51,677 nt of DNA from UMGS172 sp045592985 (GTDB lineage: Bacteria; Bacillota; Clostridia; Oscillospirales; Acutalibacteraceae). The stretch is taken from contig JAZNVU010000040.1 in assembly GCA_045592985.1 (NCBI GenBank), positions 1 to 51,677 of the forward strand, in the 5' to 3' direction. Positions 27,087 through 36,800 of this stretch are shown here, piece after piece. How positions within the stretch are numbered: the first letter of the stretch is position 1; every line of letters begins with the position of its first letter. Position numbers and translations under genes: made by a program. The notes beneath the pieces are model-generated. The model saw nothing but the letters and a program-made list of their open reading frames with translations, had not been told where the DNA came from and ran no database searches.

Positions 27087-28066
27087 GCATAATAGTACCT
27101 ATATATAACGGCGCCGAGTACCTAAAAAAATGTGTCGATAGTATTTTAGCCCAGGAATATACCGATTTCGAGGTAATATTGGTTGACGACGGAAGTAAAG
27201 ACAATTCGCTCCAACTTTGCCGCGAGTATGAGCAAAAAGACAGCCGTGTTGTGGTTTTCCATAAACAAAACGCAGGTCTTGTTGCCGCCAGAAAAAGTGG
27301 TGTGTCGGTTGCAAAGGGTAAATATATAGGATTTGTTGACTGTGACGATTTTATAGATGAAGATATGTATTCCCGTCTTATGTCAGAGGTTGAAAAGCAC
27401 GGTTCCGATATCGTTGCAGGCGGAATGACTATTGACTATAAAGACCACTCGATAGAAAGACACCACATTATACCGGAGGGCTTTTATGATAAAAAGGCTC
27501 TTGAAACTGTGGTTATGCCCAGAGCGTTGGCATATTCCGACTTTATAAAGTTTGGTATAATGCCTGCGACCTGCGTCAAGGTATTCAAACGCGAAATTCT
27601 GGAAAAAGCCCTACCCAACGTGTCTGATTCTATAAAAATCGGCGAAGATGTGTGCATCACATTCTATAGCCTTGCTATGGCAGAGTCTTTGTCGGTTGTC
27701 AGGTCTTCAGCATATCATTACGTGCAGTCTGACGGCTCCATGATAAGAGGGTTTAACCCCAACCGTCTTAATGATATGTGTGCTCTTTGGGATTGTATTT
27801 CCAAAATCGATAATGCCGATTTTGAAAAGCAAAGTTATTCGTATATCTCATATATTGCTTTTGCTGCAGTTTCCGAGTGTGTGACCAAAAGCGGGTACGA
27901 CAAAGCGAAAATGAAAGAATATCTTCTTAACGTTCTTAATCATGAAATGGTAGCGTCAAGCCTTAAAATGATTGACACTTCGAAATTTTCGTTTAAAGAT
28001 AAAATGAGAGTATTTTTGATGCGCCACAAAATGGTGGGAGTATTAAAACTGTTAATAAGGGGATAA
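27074..28066 (+). CDS. Glycosyltransferase family 2
   Basis: This GT-A enzyme of 330 residues starts PTLSIIVPIYNGAEYLKKC. It has the donor-site acidic motif VDDGSKDNS near residue 38 and FVDCDDFIDEDMY (DXD-type) near residue 88. ATG 27074 is selected by AAGGAGGAG ten bases upstream and overlaps the end of the polymerase gene by 13 bases. The product would act on the cytoplasmic face. The sugar added is not known. Confidence 0.92.
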   Translation: MPTLSIIVPIYNGAEYLKKCVDSILAQEYTDFEVILVDDGSKDNSLQLCREYEQKDSRVVVFHKQNAGLVAARKSGVSVAKGKYIGFVDCDDFIDEDMYSRLMSEVEKHGSDIVAGGMTIDYKDHSIERHHIIPEGFYDKKALETVVMPRALAYSDFIKFGIMPATCVKVFKREILEKALPNVSDSIKIGEDVCITFYSLAMAESLSVVRSSAYHYVQSDGSMIRGFNPNRLNDMCALWDCISKIDNADFEKQSYSYISYIAFAAVSECVTKSGYDKAKMKEYLLNVLNHEMVASSLKMIDTSKFSFKDKMRVFLMRHKMVGVLKLLIRG

Positions 28067-28070
28067 GTTT

Positions 28071-28889
28071 ATGAAGACTATTAATGTTGAGCAGATACAA
28101 AAAATCGAAACCGAAATGATGAAAGAGACAATAGAAATATTTAACCGCAACGGCATTGTTTTTTACATGTGTTGCGGAAGTGTTTTGGGTACTGTTCGTC
28201 ATGCCGGTCCCATTCCGTGGGACACCGATACCGATCTGCTTATTCCTTATAATATGCTCGAAAAGGCAAGAAACTGCCTTGAAAAAGAATTGTCGTCAAG
28301 ATTTTGCATTGATGATATGACCAACAACAAGGATTACAGACTGGTTTTTCCTCGAGTTGCGTTGCGTAATTCCTGCTCTAACACCATCCACATCGACTTG
28401 TTTCCTCTTATAGGTCTTCCCAGTGACCAAAAAGAGCAGTTTAGTATTAGCCATAAGCTCACAAAAAAGCAACTCATGATTATGCGATACAAACATTTTA
28501 GAGATTGTGTTGCCAACCCTACGCCTCTAAAACTTTTTATAGCGAGACTAATAGAAATCTTTTGCTCACCGTTTACAAAAAAACAGTTGGCAAAACAGTG
28601 CTACAAAATAATGTCTCGCTATGATTATGACAGCGCCGAATATATAATGAATGGTTGCGGTCACTACGGCACAAAGAACATATTTAAGAAAGAAGTTTTC
28701 GGAACTCCTGAATATAAAGATTACAGCGGTATGGAAGTGCCGTTGCCTGAACAGTGGGATTTTTATTTAAAAAGATACTACAAAAATTACATGGAGTTAC
28801 CTCCGCAAGAAGAACAAGATAAATGGTATGCGTTCACTTGCGAAATAGACGATGCAGACTACGAAATGGTTAAGGAAGTAATCGAATAA
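28071..28889 (+). CDS. LicD-family phosphotransferase
   Basis: This 272-residue LicD protein has the nucleotidyltransferase-fold signature GSVLGTVRHAGPIPWDTDTD near residues 38-57, with the DTDTD metal-binding aspartates. Near the C-terminus it has FGTPEYKDYSGMEVPLPEQW, the usual LicD end motif. LicD enzymes move phosphocholine, or related phospho-alcohols such as glycerol or ribitol phosphate, from a CDP carrier to glycans. A CDP-activating enzyme gene lies 1.6 kb downstream. It overlaps the flippase gene by one base. Confidence 0.92.
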   Translation: MKTINVEQIQKIETEMMKETIEIFNRNGIVFYMCCGSVLGTVRHAGPIPWDTDTDLLIPYNMLEKARNCLEKELSSRFCIDDMTNNKDYRLVFPRVALRNSCSNTIHIDLFPLIGLPSDQKEQFSISHKLTKKQLMIMRYKHFRDCVANPTPLKLFIARLIEIFCSPFTKKQLAKQCYKIMSRYDYDSAEYIMNGCGHYGTKNIFKKEVFGTPEYKDYSGMEVPLPEQWDFYLKRYYKNYMELPPQEEQDKWYAFTCEIDDADYEMVKEVIE

Positions 28890-30391
28890 TGAACCGTAGC
28901 AAAAAAGCCGCACTTAATGTTTTTTTTCAATTAACGTTGCAAGTTGTAACCGCTATCTGCGGTTTTATAGTTCCGAAACTGGTACTCGAAGCGTTTGGTT
29001 CTGAAGTAAACGGCATGGTTTCGTCAATTGCGCAATTTTTGGGCATTATCACCTTGATGGAATCGGGTTTTGGAAGTGTTGCAAAGTCGGCATTCTATAA
29101 ACCGTTAGCTAAAAATGACAACGTGGGAATTTCGGGTGTGTTTAATGCTACCGAATCTTTTTTCCGCAAGGTCGCATTTATATTCTTAATATACTGTGTA
29201 CTTCTTTCCTTCTTTTTCCCATTTATTCAGGAAAGTAGTTTCGATTATATCTTTACTATGACATTGGTGCTGATAATAGGCATAAATTCTTTTATGCAGT
29301 ATTATTTCGGCATGTCGTACACTCTTGTATTAAATGCTGACCAATCGGGATTTATTAGCGCCGGTTTACAGATAATCACCGTTATACTAAACGCGTTGGT
29401 TACAGTGTTGTTGCTGTTTTTGGGCGCAGGTATTCACATTGTTAAACTTTTTAGTGCTTTCGTATTTATTTTAAGACCTATATTCATTAATATCTACGGC
29501 AGACGAAGATATAAAATTGACCGCACCGTTGCTAAAGACGAAAAAAGTGTTGCACAAAAGTGGGACAACTTGGGTCAGAGCATAGCAACCTATGTACATA
29601 CAAAAGTTTCTTATGTTTTCTCGACCGTTTTTTTGTCATACGCCGAAGTATCGGTATACGCGGTATATTCGCTTATAACCACAAGCCTTTCTGCAATCAT
29701 AACGGGGATTTCTTCGGGATTTGTTTCGGGCTTGGGAAATATATACGCAAACAAAGAAAAAGGCAATTTTAAACGCGTATTTTCCCTTTACGAGTTCGTA
29801 AACTCAATTGTTTCTTTTGTGTTTTACACCGTTGCGCTCATAACAATGATGTCGTTTGTTCGAATTTATACAAGCAACATAACCGATACGGATTATAACC
29901 GACCGTTGTTTGGTGTTTTGTTGGTCGTTGCCGAACTTATTTATTGCATAAGACTTCCATACTACTATATGATCACCAATGCCGGTCATTTCAAGCAAAT
30001 TAAAAAGGGTGCATACGTTGAAGCCGGTATAAACATTGTGCTTTCTTTCTGCCTTATTAATCTTTTGGGTATTGCGGGACTTGCTTTGTCACTTTTAACG
30101 GCAATGACCTTCAGAACCGCCCAAATTATTCTGTACTGCTCTAAAAACATAACCGAATGCAGTCCGCTTTTGGCACTCAAACGATTGGCAGTTAACATAG
30201 CAGGTGGTGGTTTGGCAATCGTTGTATGCCGCTTTGTAACCTTTAATCCATCAAACTTTGTAGAATGGTTCTTATATGCCGGTATTGTTGGAGTTATAGT
30301 GCTTGTTTCAATATGCTTAATAAATTTAGTGTTTTATGCAAACGATTATAAGTTGTTACTTCAAAAAATCAGAAGTGTGGTTCGCAAATAA
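28889..30391 (+). CDS. Wzx-like polysaccharide flippase (MATE/MOP superfamily)
   Basis: This 500-residue membrane protein has about 14 hydrophobic helices. The opening KAALNVFFQLTLQVVTAICG followed by FIVPKLVLEAFGSEVNGMVS is typical of polysaccharide biosynthesis flippases. It should flip the undecaprenyl-linked repeat unit to the outer face for the polymerase. ATG 28889 overlaps the licD stop (TAATG). Length and topology are normal for Wzx. Confidence 0.92.
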   Translation: MNRSKKAALNVFFQLTLQVVTAICGFIVPKLVLEAFGSEVNGMVSSIAQFLGIITLMESGFGSVAKSAFYKPLAKNDNVGISGVFNATESFFRKVAFIFLIYCVLLSFFFPFIQESSFDYIFTMTLVLIIGINSFMQYYFGMSYTLVLNADQSGFISAGLQIITVILNALVTVLLLFLGAGIHIVKLFSAFVFILRPIFINIYGRRRYKIDRTVAKDEKSVAQKWDNLGQSIATYVHTKVSYVFSTVFLSYAEVSVYAVYSLITTSLSAIITGISSGFVSGLGNIYANKEKGNFKRVFSLYEFVNSIVSFVFYTVALITMMSFVRIYTSNITDTDYNRPLFGVLLVVAELIYCIRLPYYYMITNAGHFKQIKKGAYVEAGINIVLSFCLINLLGIAGLALSLLTAMTFRTAQIILYCSKNITECSPLLALKRLAVNIAGGGLAIVVCRFVTFNPSNFVEWFLYAGIVGVIVLVSICLINLVFYANDYKLLLQKIRSVVRK

Positions 30392-30449
30392 TTAAAAGAT
30401 AAAACAACAAGAAGTTTCACATAAAAGATTTTTTATAATAGAGGGCGAT

Positions 30450-30866
30450 ATGATGAAAAAATATAAAATCGGTTATACCACAGGAGTATTTGATCTGTTT
30501 CATATTGGTCATTTAAACATTCTTCGCAGAGCCAAAGAACAATGTGATTATTTAATTGTTGGAGTTTCAACCGATGATTGCGTAAGAGCGTATAAGAATA
30601 AAACGCCGGTCATTCCGTTTGAACAACGTGTCGAGATAGTCAAGGCTATTAAATATGTTGACGAGGTTGTACCTCAAAACACAATGAACAAGATGTCGGC
30701 TTGGGAAGAGTTGAAGTTTGATGCTCTTTTTCATGGAAGCGATTGGCAGAACAGTACTATGTATAACAAAATTATTGAAGAATTTAAAACAGTTGGAGTC
30801 GACGTAGTGTTTTTGCCCCACACCGACGGTATTTCTTCTTCGCAAATATCAGAAAAAATAAAATAA
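30450..30866 (+). CDS. Glycerol-3-phosphate cytidylyltransferase-like enzyme (TagD-like)
   Basis: This 138-residue nucleotidyltransferase has TTGVFDLFHIGHLNILRRA with the HIGH motif, VSTDD, and the C-terminal HTDGISSSQI that corresponds to the RTEGISTT motif of TagD/GCT enzymes. It makes a CDP-alcohol, most likely CDP-glycerol. The nearby LicD protein is a plausible consumer, so a phospho-alcohol may decorate the polymer. GAGGGC precedes ATG 30450; ATG 30453 is an alternative. Confidence 0.9.
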   Translation: MMKKYKIGYTTGVFDLFHIGHLNILRRAKEQCDYLIVGVSTDDCVRAYKNKTPVIPFEQRVEIVKAIKYVDEVVPQNTMNKMSAWEELKFDALFHGSDWQNSTMYNKIIEEFKTVGVDVVFLPHTDGISSSQISEKIK

Positions 30867-30936
30867 TTTAGTCATACAGTGTTTTTGCGAATATAACATA
30901 TATTGGCGGAATTAAGCGTTTGCTTAAAGGAGGTAA

Positions 30937-32118
30937 ATGATGAAACACATTGACACTACAATTAAAAACAACTGTTGCGGTTGCGGTGCCTGCGCGGAAG
31001 CCTGTCCTAAAAAATGTATTTCTATTTCTGAGGACGTTAATGGTTTTCTATATCCCGTAATTCAAGCCGATGTGTGTGTTAATTGTTCGAAATGCGTTTC
31101 GGTTTGCCCGTTTTTAAACGCTGAAACCACCAAAAACCAGTCGGATGACCTGTTGGCATATGCCTTTGTTTCTCATGATGATGAATTAATCAGAACAAGT
31201 TCGTCAAGCGGTGCTTTTTCGGTCATTGCAAACGAATTGGCGAAAAACAATAAGGATAATTTTTGTATTGTCGGCGCTGCTTTCAACGGAATCAATGTTG
31301 TGCATATTTGTGCCGAAGATTTAAACGGCATCAAGGCATTGAAAAAGTCAAAATATGTCCAAAGCGATACAAGAGATATTTGGCTTAAAATAAAGGAAAA
31401 ACTTGAAAACGGAAAATCGGTTTTGTTTTCGGGCACACCTTGCCAAGTTGCCGCTTTAAAAACTTTTTTGGGAAAAGATTATGAAAATTTATTGACCATA
31501 GATATTGTTTGTCACGGAGTGCCAAACCAGAAAATATTTTCTGATTATATATCCGAATTGTCACAGATTAATAATAAAAACATACAGTCGGCTGAGTTTA
31601 GAGTAAAAAGGAATTTCGACACCCAAAATCCAAACCCGAGAACGTTAAGTGTTAATTTTGAAAACGGTGAAACGCTTAATATGGATATTGAACACAGCGA
31701 ATATTTATATGGATTTCACACCGGAATGTATATGAGACCGTCTTGTTACTCTTGCAAATTTTCAACTCCCGAAAGAGTTGGCGATATCACGCTGGCAGAC
31801 TATTGGGGAATTGAAAAACTGCATCCCGAACTGCAAAGTAAACGAGGAGTTTCTTTGGTAAGGTTTAACACCGAAAAAGGCAAAAAATATGCCGAGGTAT
31901 TAAGCGAAAACGGCAAAATGATTGAAACACAGTATGAATTTGCCTGCAAGGAAAATTACCAACTCTTAAAGCCGTCAACGCAACATCGAAATTACGATAA
32001 ATTCTTTAAATTAAGGCGCAAAGGCTTGTCGGTGATGGATGCCGTTAATGTTTGCAAACGTCCCGATACCATTTTTGCGAAAGTTGTAAGAAAATTAAAA
32101 AGAATAGTCAAAAGATAA
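30937..32118 (+). CDS. Ferredoxin-F420H2 dehydrogenase beta-subunit-like protein
   Basis: This 393-residue protein has an N-terminal two-[4Fe-4S] ferredoxin part (CGCGACAEACPKKC and CVNCSKCVSVCP, within residues 13-55), then the coenzyme F420 hydrogenase/dehydrogenase beta N- and C-terminal domains. SGTPCQVAALKTFLG and DIVCHGVPNQKIF are typical, and CYSCKF adds more Cys. Such proteins occur in many capsule clusters of bacteria that lack F420, often beside pyruvyltransferases, with unknown redox roles. None is adjacent here. AAAGGAGG precedes ATG 30937/30940. Confidence 0.9.
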   Translation: MMKHIDTTIKNNCCGCGACAEACPKKCISISEDVNGFLYPVIQADVCVNCSKCVSVCPFLNAETTKNQSDDLLAYAFVSHDDELIRTSSSSGAFSVIANELAKNNKDNFCIVGAAFNGINVVHICAEDLNGIKALKKSKYVQSDTRDIWLKIKEKLENGKSVLFSGTPCQVAALKTFLGKDYENLLTIDIVCHGVPNQKIFSDYISELSQINNKNIQSAEFRVKRNFDTQNPNPRTLSVNFENGETLNMDIEHSEYLYGFHTGMYMRPSCYSCKFSTPERVGDITLADYWGIEKLHPELQSKRGVSLVRFNTEKGKKYAEVLSENGKMIETQYEFACKENYQLLKPSTQHRNYDKFFKLRRKGLSVMDAVNVCKRPDTIFAKVVRKLKRIVKR

Positions 32119-32142
32119 AGTTTTAAAAAAGGCGGTGACAAA

Positions 32143-33315
32143 ATGCAAAAAGGCGACGCAAAACTGATGTTTGCGCTTATAAGACAGTCGTTGTTCGGCG
32201 TGTCTTTGACCGAGCAGGAGCGCGAACTGTTTAACGCTACCGACCTTAAAATATTTTTTGAAGTCGCCAAAAAGCATGACGTCATCCACCTTGTTGGCAA
32301 GGCTTTAATAGATGGCGGACTTGTTACAAAAGAGCATCCGTTGTTTGCACTTTGCCAAAAAGCGCAGGTCATGGCGGTCATGCGGTACGAAAAATTGAAT
32401 TTCGAATTGCTTCGAGTAGCCGATTTGTTTGAAAAGGCAGAAATCAAGTTTATTCCGCTTAAAGGCTCAGTTTTAAGGCAACATTATCCCGAACCTTGGA
32501 TGAGAACCAGCAGCGATATCGATGTGCTTGTTGAAAGGGAAGACCTTGAAAAAGCCGTTCGGTTGCTCACGTCGGAGTGCGGCTATACCGAAGCTGCAAA
32601 ATCGGTTTGCGATATAGCCTTTAATACGCCGGGCGGTTGCCATGTCGAACTGCATTTTGACCTGCTTAGTGAAAGATTTGCTAACGGCGCACACAAAATC
32701 TTGAGCAAGGTTTGGGATTACTCCGAACCGAAAGAAGGGTATAAGTTCTGGCATGTTTTGAGTGATGATATGTTCTATTACTATCATATCGCCCACATGG
32801 CAAAGCATTTTGAAAACGGCGGTTGCGGAATAAGACCGTTTATGGATATTGTGATTCTTGAAAATCTGCCCGATGCCGATAAAGGTAAACGCGACACATT
32901 GCTCAAAAAAGGCAATCTGTTGTCGTTCGCTGACGGTTCAAGGAATTTAAGCCGAGTGTGGTTTAACGGCGGAGAACATAACACCTTAACCGAACAGATG
33001 GAAACTTATCTGATTTTCGGCGGTGCGTTTGGCACCGTTGCTAACCGTGTTGCTGTTCAGCAACAGAAAAAAGGCGGCAAAAAAGGTTACGCCTTGTCGC
33101 GAGTTTTCCCCGATGCAAAGTTTATGGAGATTTGTTTTCCCTATGTGAAAAACAAAAAGTGGCTTTTGCCGATTGCTTATGTTCACCGCGCATTTGTGAT
33201 ATTGTTTAAAGGCAACGCGGCCAACTCACTCCGCGAACTTAAAGCCAACAGCGAGGTGGACGGCAACGATTCCGACACCGCAAAACAAATGCTCGACCGA
33301 TTGGGTTTGCTGTAA
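32143..33315 (+). CDS. Nucleotidyltransferase family protein (NTP_transf_5 type)
   Basis: This 390-residue protein has FIPLKGSVLRQHYPEPWMRT followed by SSDIDVLVEREDLEKA. This K-G plus S-D-I-D-V pattern is the core of the uncharacterised nucleotidyltransferase family found in glycan clusters. A second acidic position is in GGCHVELHFDL. The activity is presumably nucleotidyl or phospho-group transfer, unproven. GGCGGTGAC precedes ATG 32143. It is the last gene of the operon, 87 bases before a strong terminator. Confidence 0.85.
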   Translation: MQKGDAKLMFALIRQSLFGVSLTEQERELFNATDLKIFFEVAKKHDVIHLVGKALIDGGLVTKEHPLFALCQKAQVMAVMRYEKLNFELLRVADLFEKAEIKFIPLKGSVLRQHYPEPWMRTSSDIDVLVEREDLEKAVRLLTSECGYTEAAKSVCDIAFNTPGGCHVELHFDLLSERFANGAHKILSKVWDYSEPKEGYKFWHVLSDDMFYYYHIAHMAKHFENGGCGIRPFMDIVILENLPDADKGKRDTLLKKGNLLSFADGSRNLSRVWFNGGEHNTLTEQMETYLIFGGAFGTVANRVAVQQQKKGGKKGYALSRVFPDAKFMEICFPYVKNKKWLLPIAYVHRAFVILFKGNAANSLRELKANSEVDGNDSDTAKQMLDRLGLL

Positions 33316-33402
33316 ACAGTGGGAACCGAGGTTTCATATGCCACGTGGAGACCAGTGCTGTTTTACGGCAAATCAAAAAGAAAAGTTTTAATGTCAACGA
33401 AA

Positions 33403-33443
33403 GCCCCGAACCGAGAGAAAACGGTTCGGGGCTTGATTTTTTT
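33403..33443 (+). terminator. Intrinsic terminator of the polysaccharide operon
   Basis: A 12-bp stem GCCCCGAACCG/CGGTTCGGGGC (33403-33432) is followed by a T-rich run on the plus strand. It also lies downstream of the leftward XRE gene, so it separates converging transcripts. Confidence 0.92.
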
Positions 33444-33456
33444 CAAAAAAGTCAGG

Positions 33457-33684
33457 TTATCTTTCGGGATAATTGAACCCGAAATCTATTCCCAATAAAT
33501 AATCGGCAGAAACTTTAAAAAAATTGCAAATGGTAATTATGTCGTCAATGGAAGGCTCGTATTTTCCACACTCAATGTAGGAAACTTTTCGTTGCGTCAT
33601 GTTAAGTTTTTTGCCCAATTCGGTCTGACTTAAGTCCGAATCAACCCTCAAATCGCGCACCTTTTCACCAAGAGATTTCTTCAT
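33457..33684 (-). CDS. XRE-family transcriptional regulator
   Basis: This 75-residue DNA-binding protein is little more than an XRE helix-turn-helix (LGEKVRDLRVDSDLSQTELG, MTQRKVSYIECGKYEPS). ATG 33684 is chosen because GAGGTGG lies seven bases upstream; the frame is open further upstream but that would run through the operators. It diverges from the leucine-rich repeat gene. Two near-identical palindromic operators lie between them, so autoregulation and control of the LRR gene are likely. Confidence 0.88.
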   Translation of the reverse strand: MKKSLGEKVRDLRVDSDLSQTELGKKLNMTQRKVSYIECGKYEPSIDDIITICNFFKVSADYLLGIDFGFNYPER

Positions 33685-33702
33685 TGTCACCACCTCTTGA
33701 CT

Positions 33703-33757
33703 ATTATATGATAGACAGAAACTATCTATTGACAAATAGACGGAAACTGTCTATAAT
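33703..33757 (+). promoter_or_regulatory. Twin 17-bp operators around a perfect sigma-A promoter
   Basis: Two copies of TAGACRGAAACTRTCTA lie at 33712-33728 and 33737-33753, 25 bp apart. Between them is TTGACA (33729-33734), and TATAAT (33752-33757) follows with a 17-base spacer, so the second operator fills the spacer and touches the -10. On the opposite strand TATAAT at 33708-33703 abuts operator one and can serve the XRE gene. The arrangement is what a repressor of both directions would use. Confidence 0.85.
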
Positions 33758-33794
33758 TTATTGGTAACCAAATATCGGCAGAACAACAAATTTG

Positions 33795-33822
33795 TTGCAT
33801 TATTTGGATGAAGTGGTATAAT
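33795..33822 (+). promoter_or_regulatory. Possible second promoter of the LRR gene
   Basis: TTGCAT (33795-33800) and TATAAT (33817-33822) are 16 bases apart, with the same AAGTGG before the -10 as in the polysaccharide operon promoter. It lies between the operator-controlled promoter and the ribosome-binding site at 33841. Confidence 0.55.
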
Positions 33823-33854
33823 GAATTTATGATACCTTTTAGGGGGCTTATTTT

Positions 33855-36800
33855 ATGAAAAAACTTTTATCAATTTTATTGGCGGTTGTGCTACTCGTGT
33901 CAGTCTGTCCGTTTGGACTGTTCACATTCTCGGCAAGTGCGGAAGAAACAGCCACAAGCGGCACGACGGGCGACTGCACATGGACTTTTGACGGCTCAGT
34001 GCTCACTATTTCGGGTAATGGCGAGATGGCCGATTATACTCCTTCCAGTGAAACTCCTTTTGAAAAAGGCCGTATTGCAATGCCTTGGAGAGACCTTTCA
34101 ATTTCTGAAGTGGTTATTGAAGAAGGTGTAACAGAGGTTGGCGATTTTTCTTTTTATGGATTGACATCTATTACAAAAATTAGTTTTCCGGATAGTATGT
34201 TAAGAATAGGCAACTACGCGTTTTATTATTGTGGCTCTTTTGAATCGGTCACTATCCCTGAAAACGTGGAGGAAATAGGTGCTAATTCATTTGGAATGAC
34301 TGCTGTTTCAGAACTGAATTTTAATGCTAAGAGTTGCTACAGTCCTACATATGAGTGGTTTTTTATGATGGATTGTGGTTGTTGTTATGATAGTCGTTTT
34401 ATTGATGGCATCGGATGGGCCGTTGATTCTTTGAATATTGGCAAAAATGTTGAGATAATATGTGGTTATGCATTTAGGTTTTGCTCACTAAAATCGGTTG
34501 TTATTCCTGACAGCGTGACGAGTATAGGTGGTTATGCATTTTCCGATTGCGATTCGCTTACATCGATAACCATTCCCGACAGCGTGACGAGTATAGGAAG
34601 TTATGTATTTGCGTATTGCGATTCGCTTACATCGATAACCATCCCCGACAGCGTGACGAGTATAGGTGATGATGCATTTTATAATACCGCATATTACAAT
34701 AACAGTAACAATTGGGAAAATGATGTTCTTTATATAGGAAAACATTTAATTAAAGCAAAAACTTCAATTAGCGGAACATATAGTGTAAAGCAAGGCACTT
34801 TAACTATTGCAATTAATGCATTTTACAATTGCGATTCGATTACATCGGTAACAATAGGCAACAGCGTGACGAGTATAGGTAATTATGCATTTAGAGGTTG
34901 CTCTTCGCTCACGTCGGTAACAATCGGCAACGGTGTGACGAGTATAGGTTATTATGCATTTTATAATACCGCATATTATAATAACTCATCTAATTGGGAA
35001 AACGGTGTTTTGTATATTGGTAAGCATTTGATTGATGCAAAAGAAACAATTAGTGGTGCATATACAATTAAACAGGGCACCTTGACTATTGCTGGTAGAA
35101 CATTTTCTGGTTGCGATTCGCTTACATCCATAACCATTCCCGACAGCGTGACGAGTATAGGTAATTATGCATTTGAATATTGCTCTTCGCTTACATCAAT
35201 AACCATCCCCGCCAGCGTGACGAGTATAGGTGATGATGCGTTTAGAGGTTGCCCTTCGCTTGAAAGCATTACTGTTGGAATGAATAATAAAACATATCAT
35301 TCTGATAGCAACTGTCTAATAGAGACTGCAACTAAAACATTGGTATTAGGTTGTAAAAACAGCGTTATTCCTACGGATGGCAACGTGACGAGTATAGGTA
35401 GTTATGCATTTTATGGTTGCTCTTCGCTTACATCCATAACCATCCCCAACAGCGTGACGAGTATAGGTAATTATGCATTTAGAGGTTGCTCTTCGCTTAC
35501 CTCGGTAACTATCGGCAACAGCGTGACGAGTATAGGTTCTTCAGCATTTTACAATTGCAAATCGCTTACATCGGTAACTATCCCCGACAGCGTGACGAGT
35601 ATAGGTGGTTATGCATTTGAAGAGTGCACATCGCTTACATCAATAACCATCCCCGACAGCGTGACGAGTATAGGAAGTTATGCATTTTACAATTGCGATG
35701 CGCTTACCTATGTATATTATGGTGGTACTTTGGAGAACAAGCAAGGCATGACCATCGGTTTGAGGAACGATAGGCTTAATAATGCAACGTGGTACTTTAA
35801 TTGTTGTTCTTTGCAATATAGTTACAATGATGCTGATTCCACCGCAACAGTTATTGGCTGTGATAAAAAAGTAGTTGATATTGGTGTTCCTCCTACTGTT
35901 ATAAAAGACGGAAAAACATACACGGTAACAGCAATAGATTCCTACGCTTTCTATGGATACATGCAACTTGAAACAGTAACTTTACCTGATAGTGTAACTA
36001 AAATTGGCGCATATGCATTTACTTATTGCGAGAAACTTAAAAATATTAATCTTGGAAACGGTGTAAAAACCATTTCAATGGCGGCTTTTTATGGTTGCAT
36101 AGCACTTGAAAATATTGTATTGCCCGATTCGGTTACAGGCATTGGCTCGTATCTATTTACAAAATGTTCTTCACTTAAAACGGTTTCATTTGGCAAGAAA
36201 TTAACCGAAATTACCACGTCTGCGTTTTACGGTTGTAGCAGTATTGAATCGGTTACTTTTGCAGCAGACATAAAGAGCATAGCATATTATGCTTTCTATG
36301 GTTGCAACGCTTTGACAGATGTTTATTATAACAATACCGAAATTGCTAAGAACAAGATTGCAATTAATAGTACAAATGCGGTTCTTCTAAATGCCACTTG
36401 GCATTGTGTCGATGCTGGTTATTTGAGTTATATTTTAAACGATTCAAACATGACAGCCACTGTTACTGGTGGTGATAAGACGGCAACCACACTCACAATA
36501 CCGGATACAGTTACTATAAATGGTAAAACTTATAAGGTAACAACCATTGATACGTATGCATTCTGTTATTATGAATCTCTTGAAAACATAGTTATTGGCG
36601 ACAATGTTAACGCCATCGGAATGTCGGCATTCTACGGATGTTCCGAACTTACATCGGTAACATTTGGTGCAAAGGTAAAATATATAGGTTCTTATGTGTT
36701 CTCAAAATGCTCAAAGTTGTCAAGTCTTGTTTTGCCCGATACTGTTACAAGTCTTGGAAATTACGCATTTGTGGATTGCTCGTCGATGAAGACTGCAACA

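Noticed and set aside
30912..30927. TTAAGC/GCTTAA hairpin before the ferredoxin-like gene
   Set aside because: Short A-T rich stem without T-run or conserved context; too weak to call a regulatory element.
34515..35675. CRISPR-like periodic repeats
   Set aside because: The 69-bp period is in frame, codes for 23-residue LRR units and lacks unique spacers or cas genes.
35640..35966. Minus-strand frames within the LRR gene
   Set aside because: They mirror the repeated LRR units and have no start signals.
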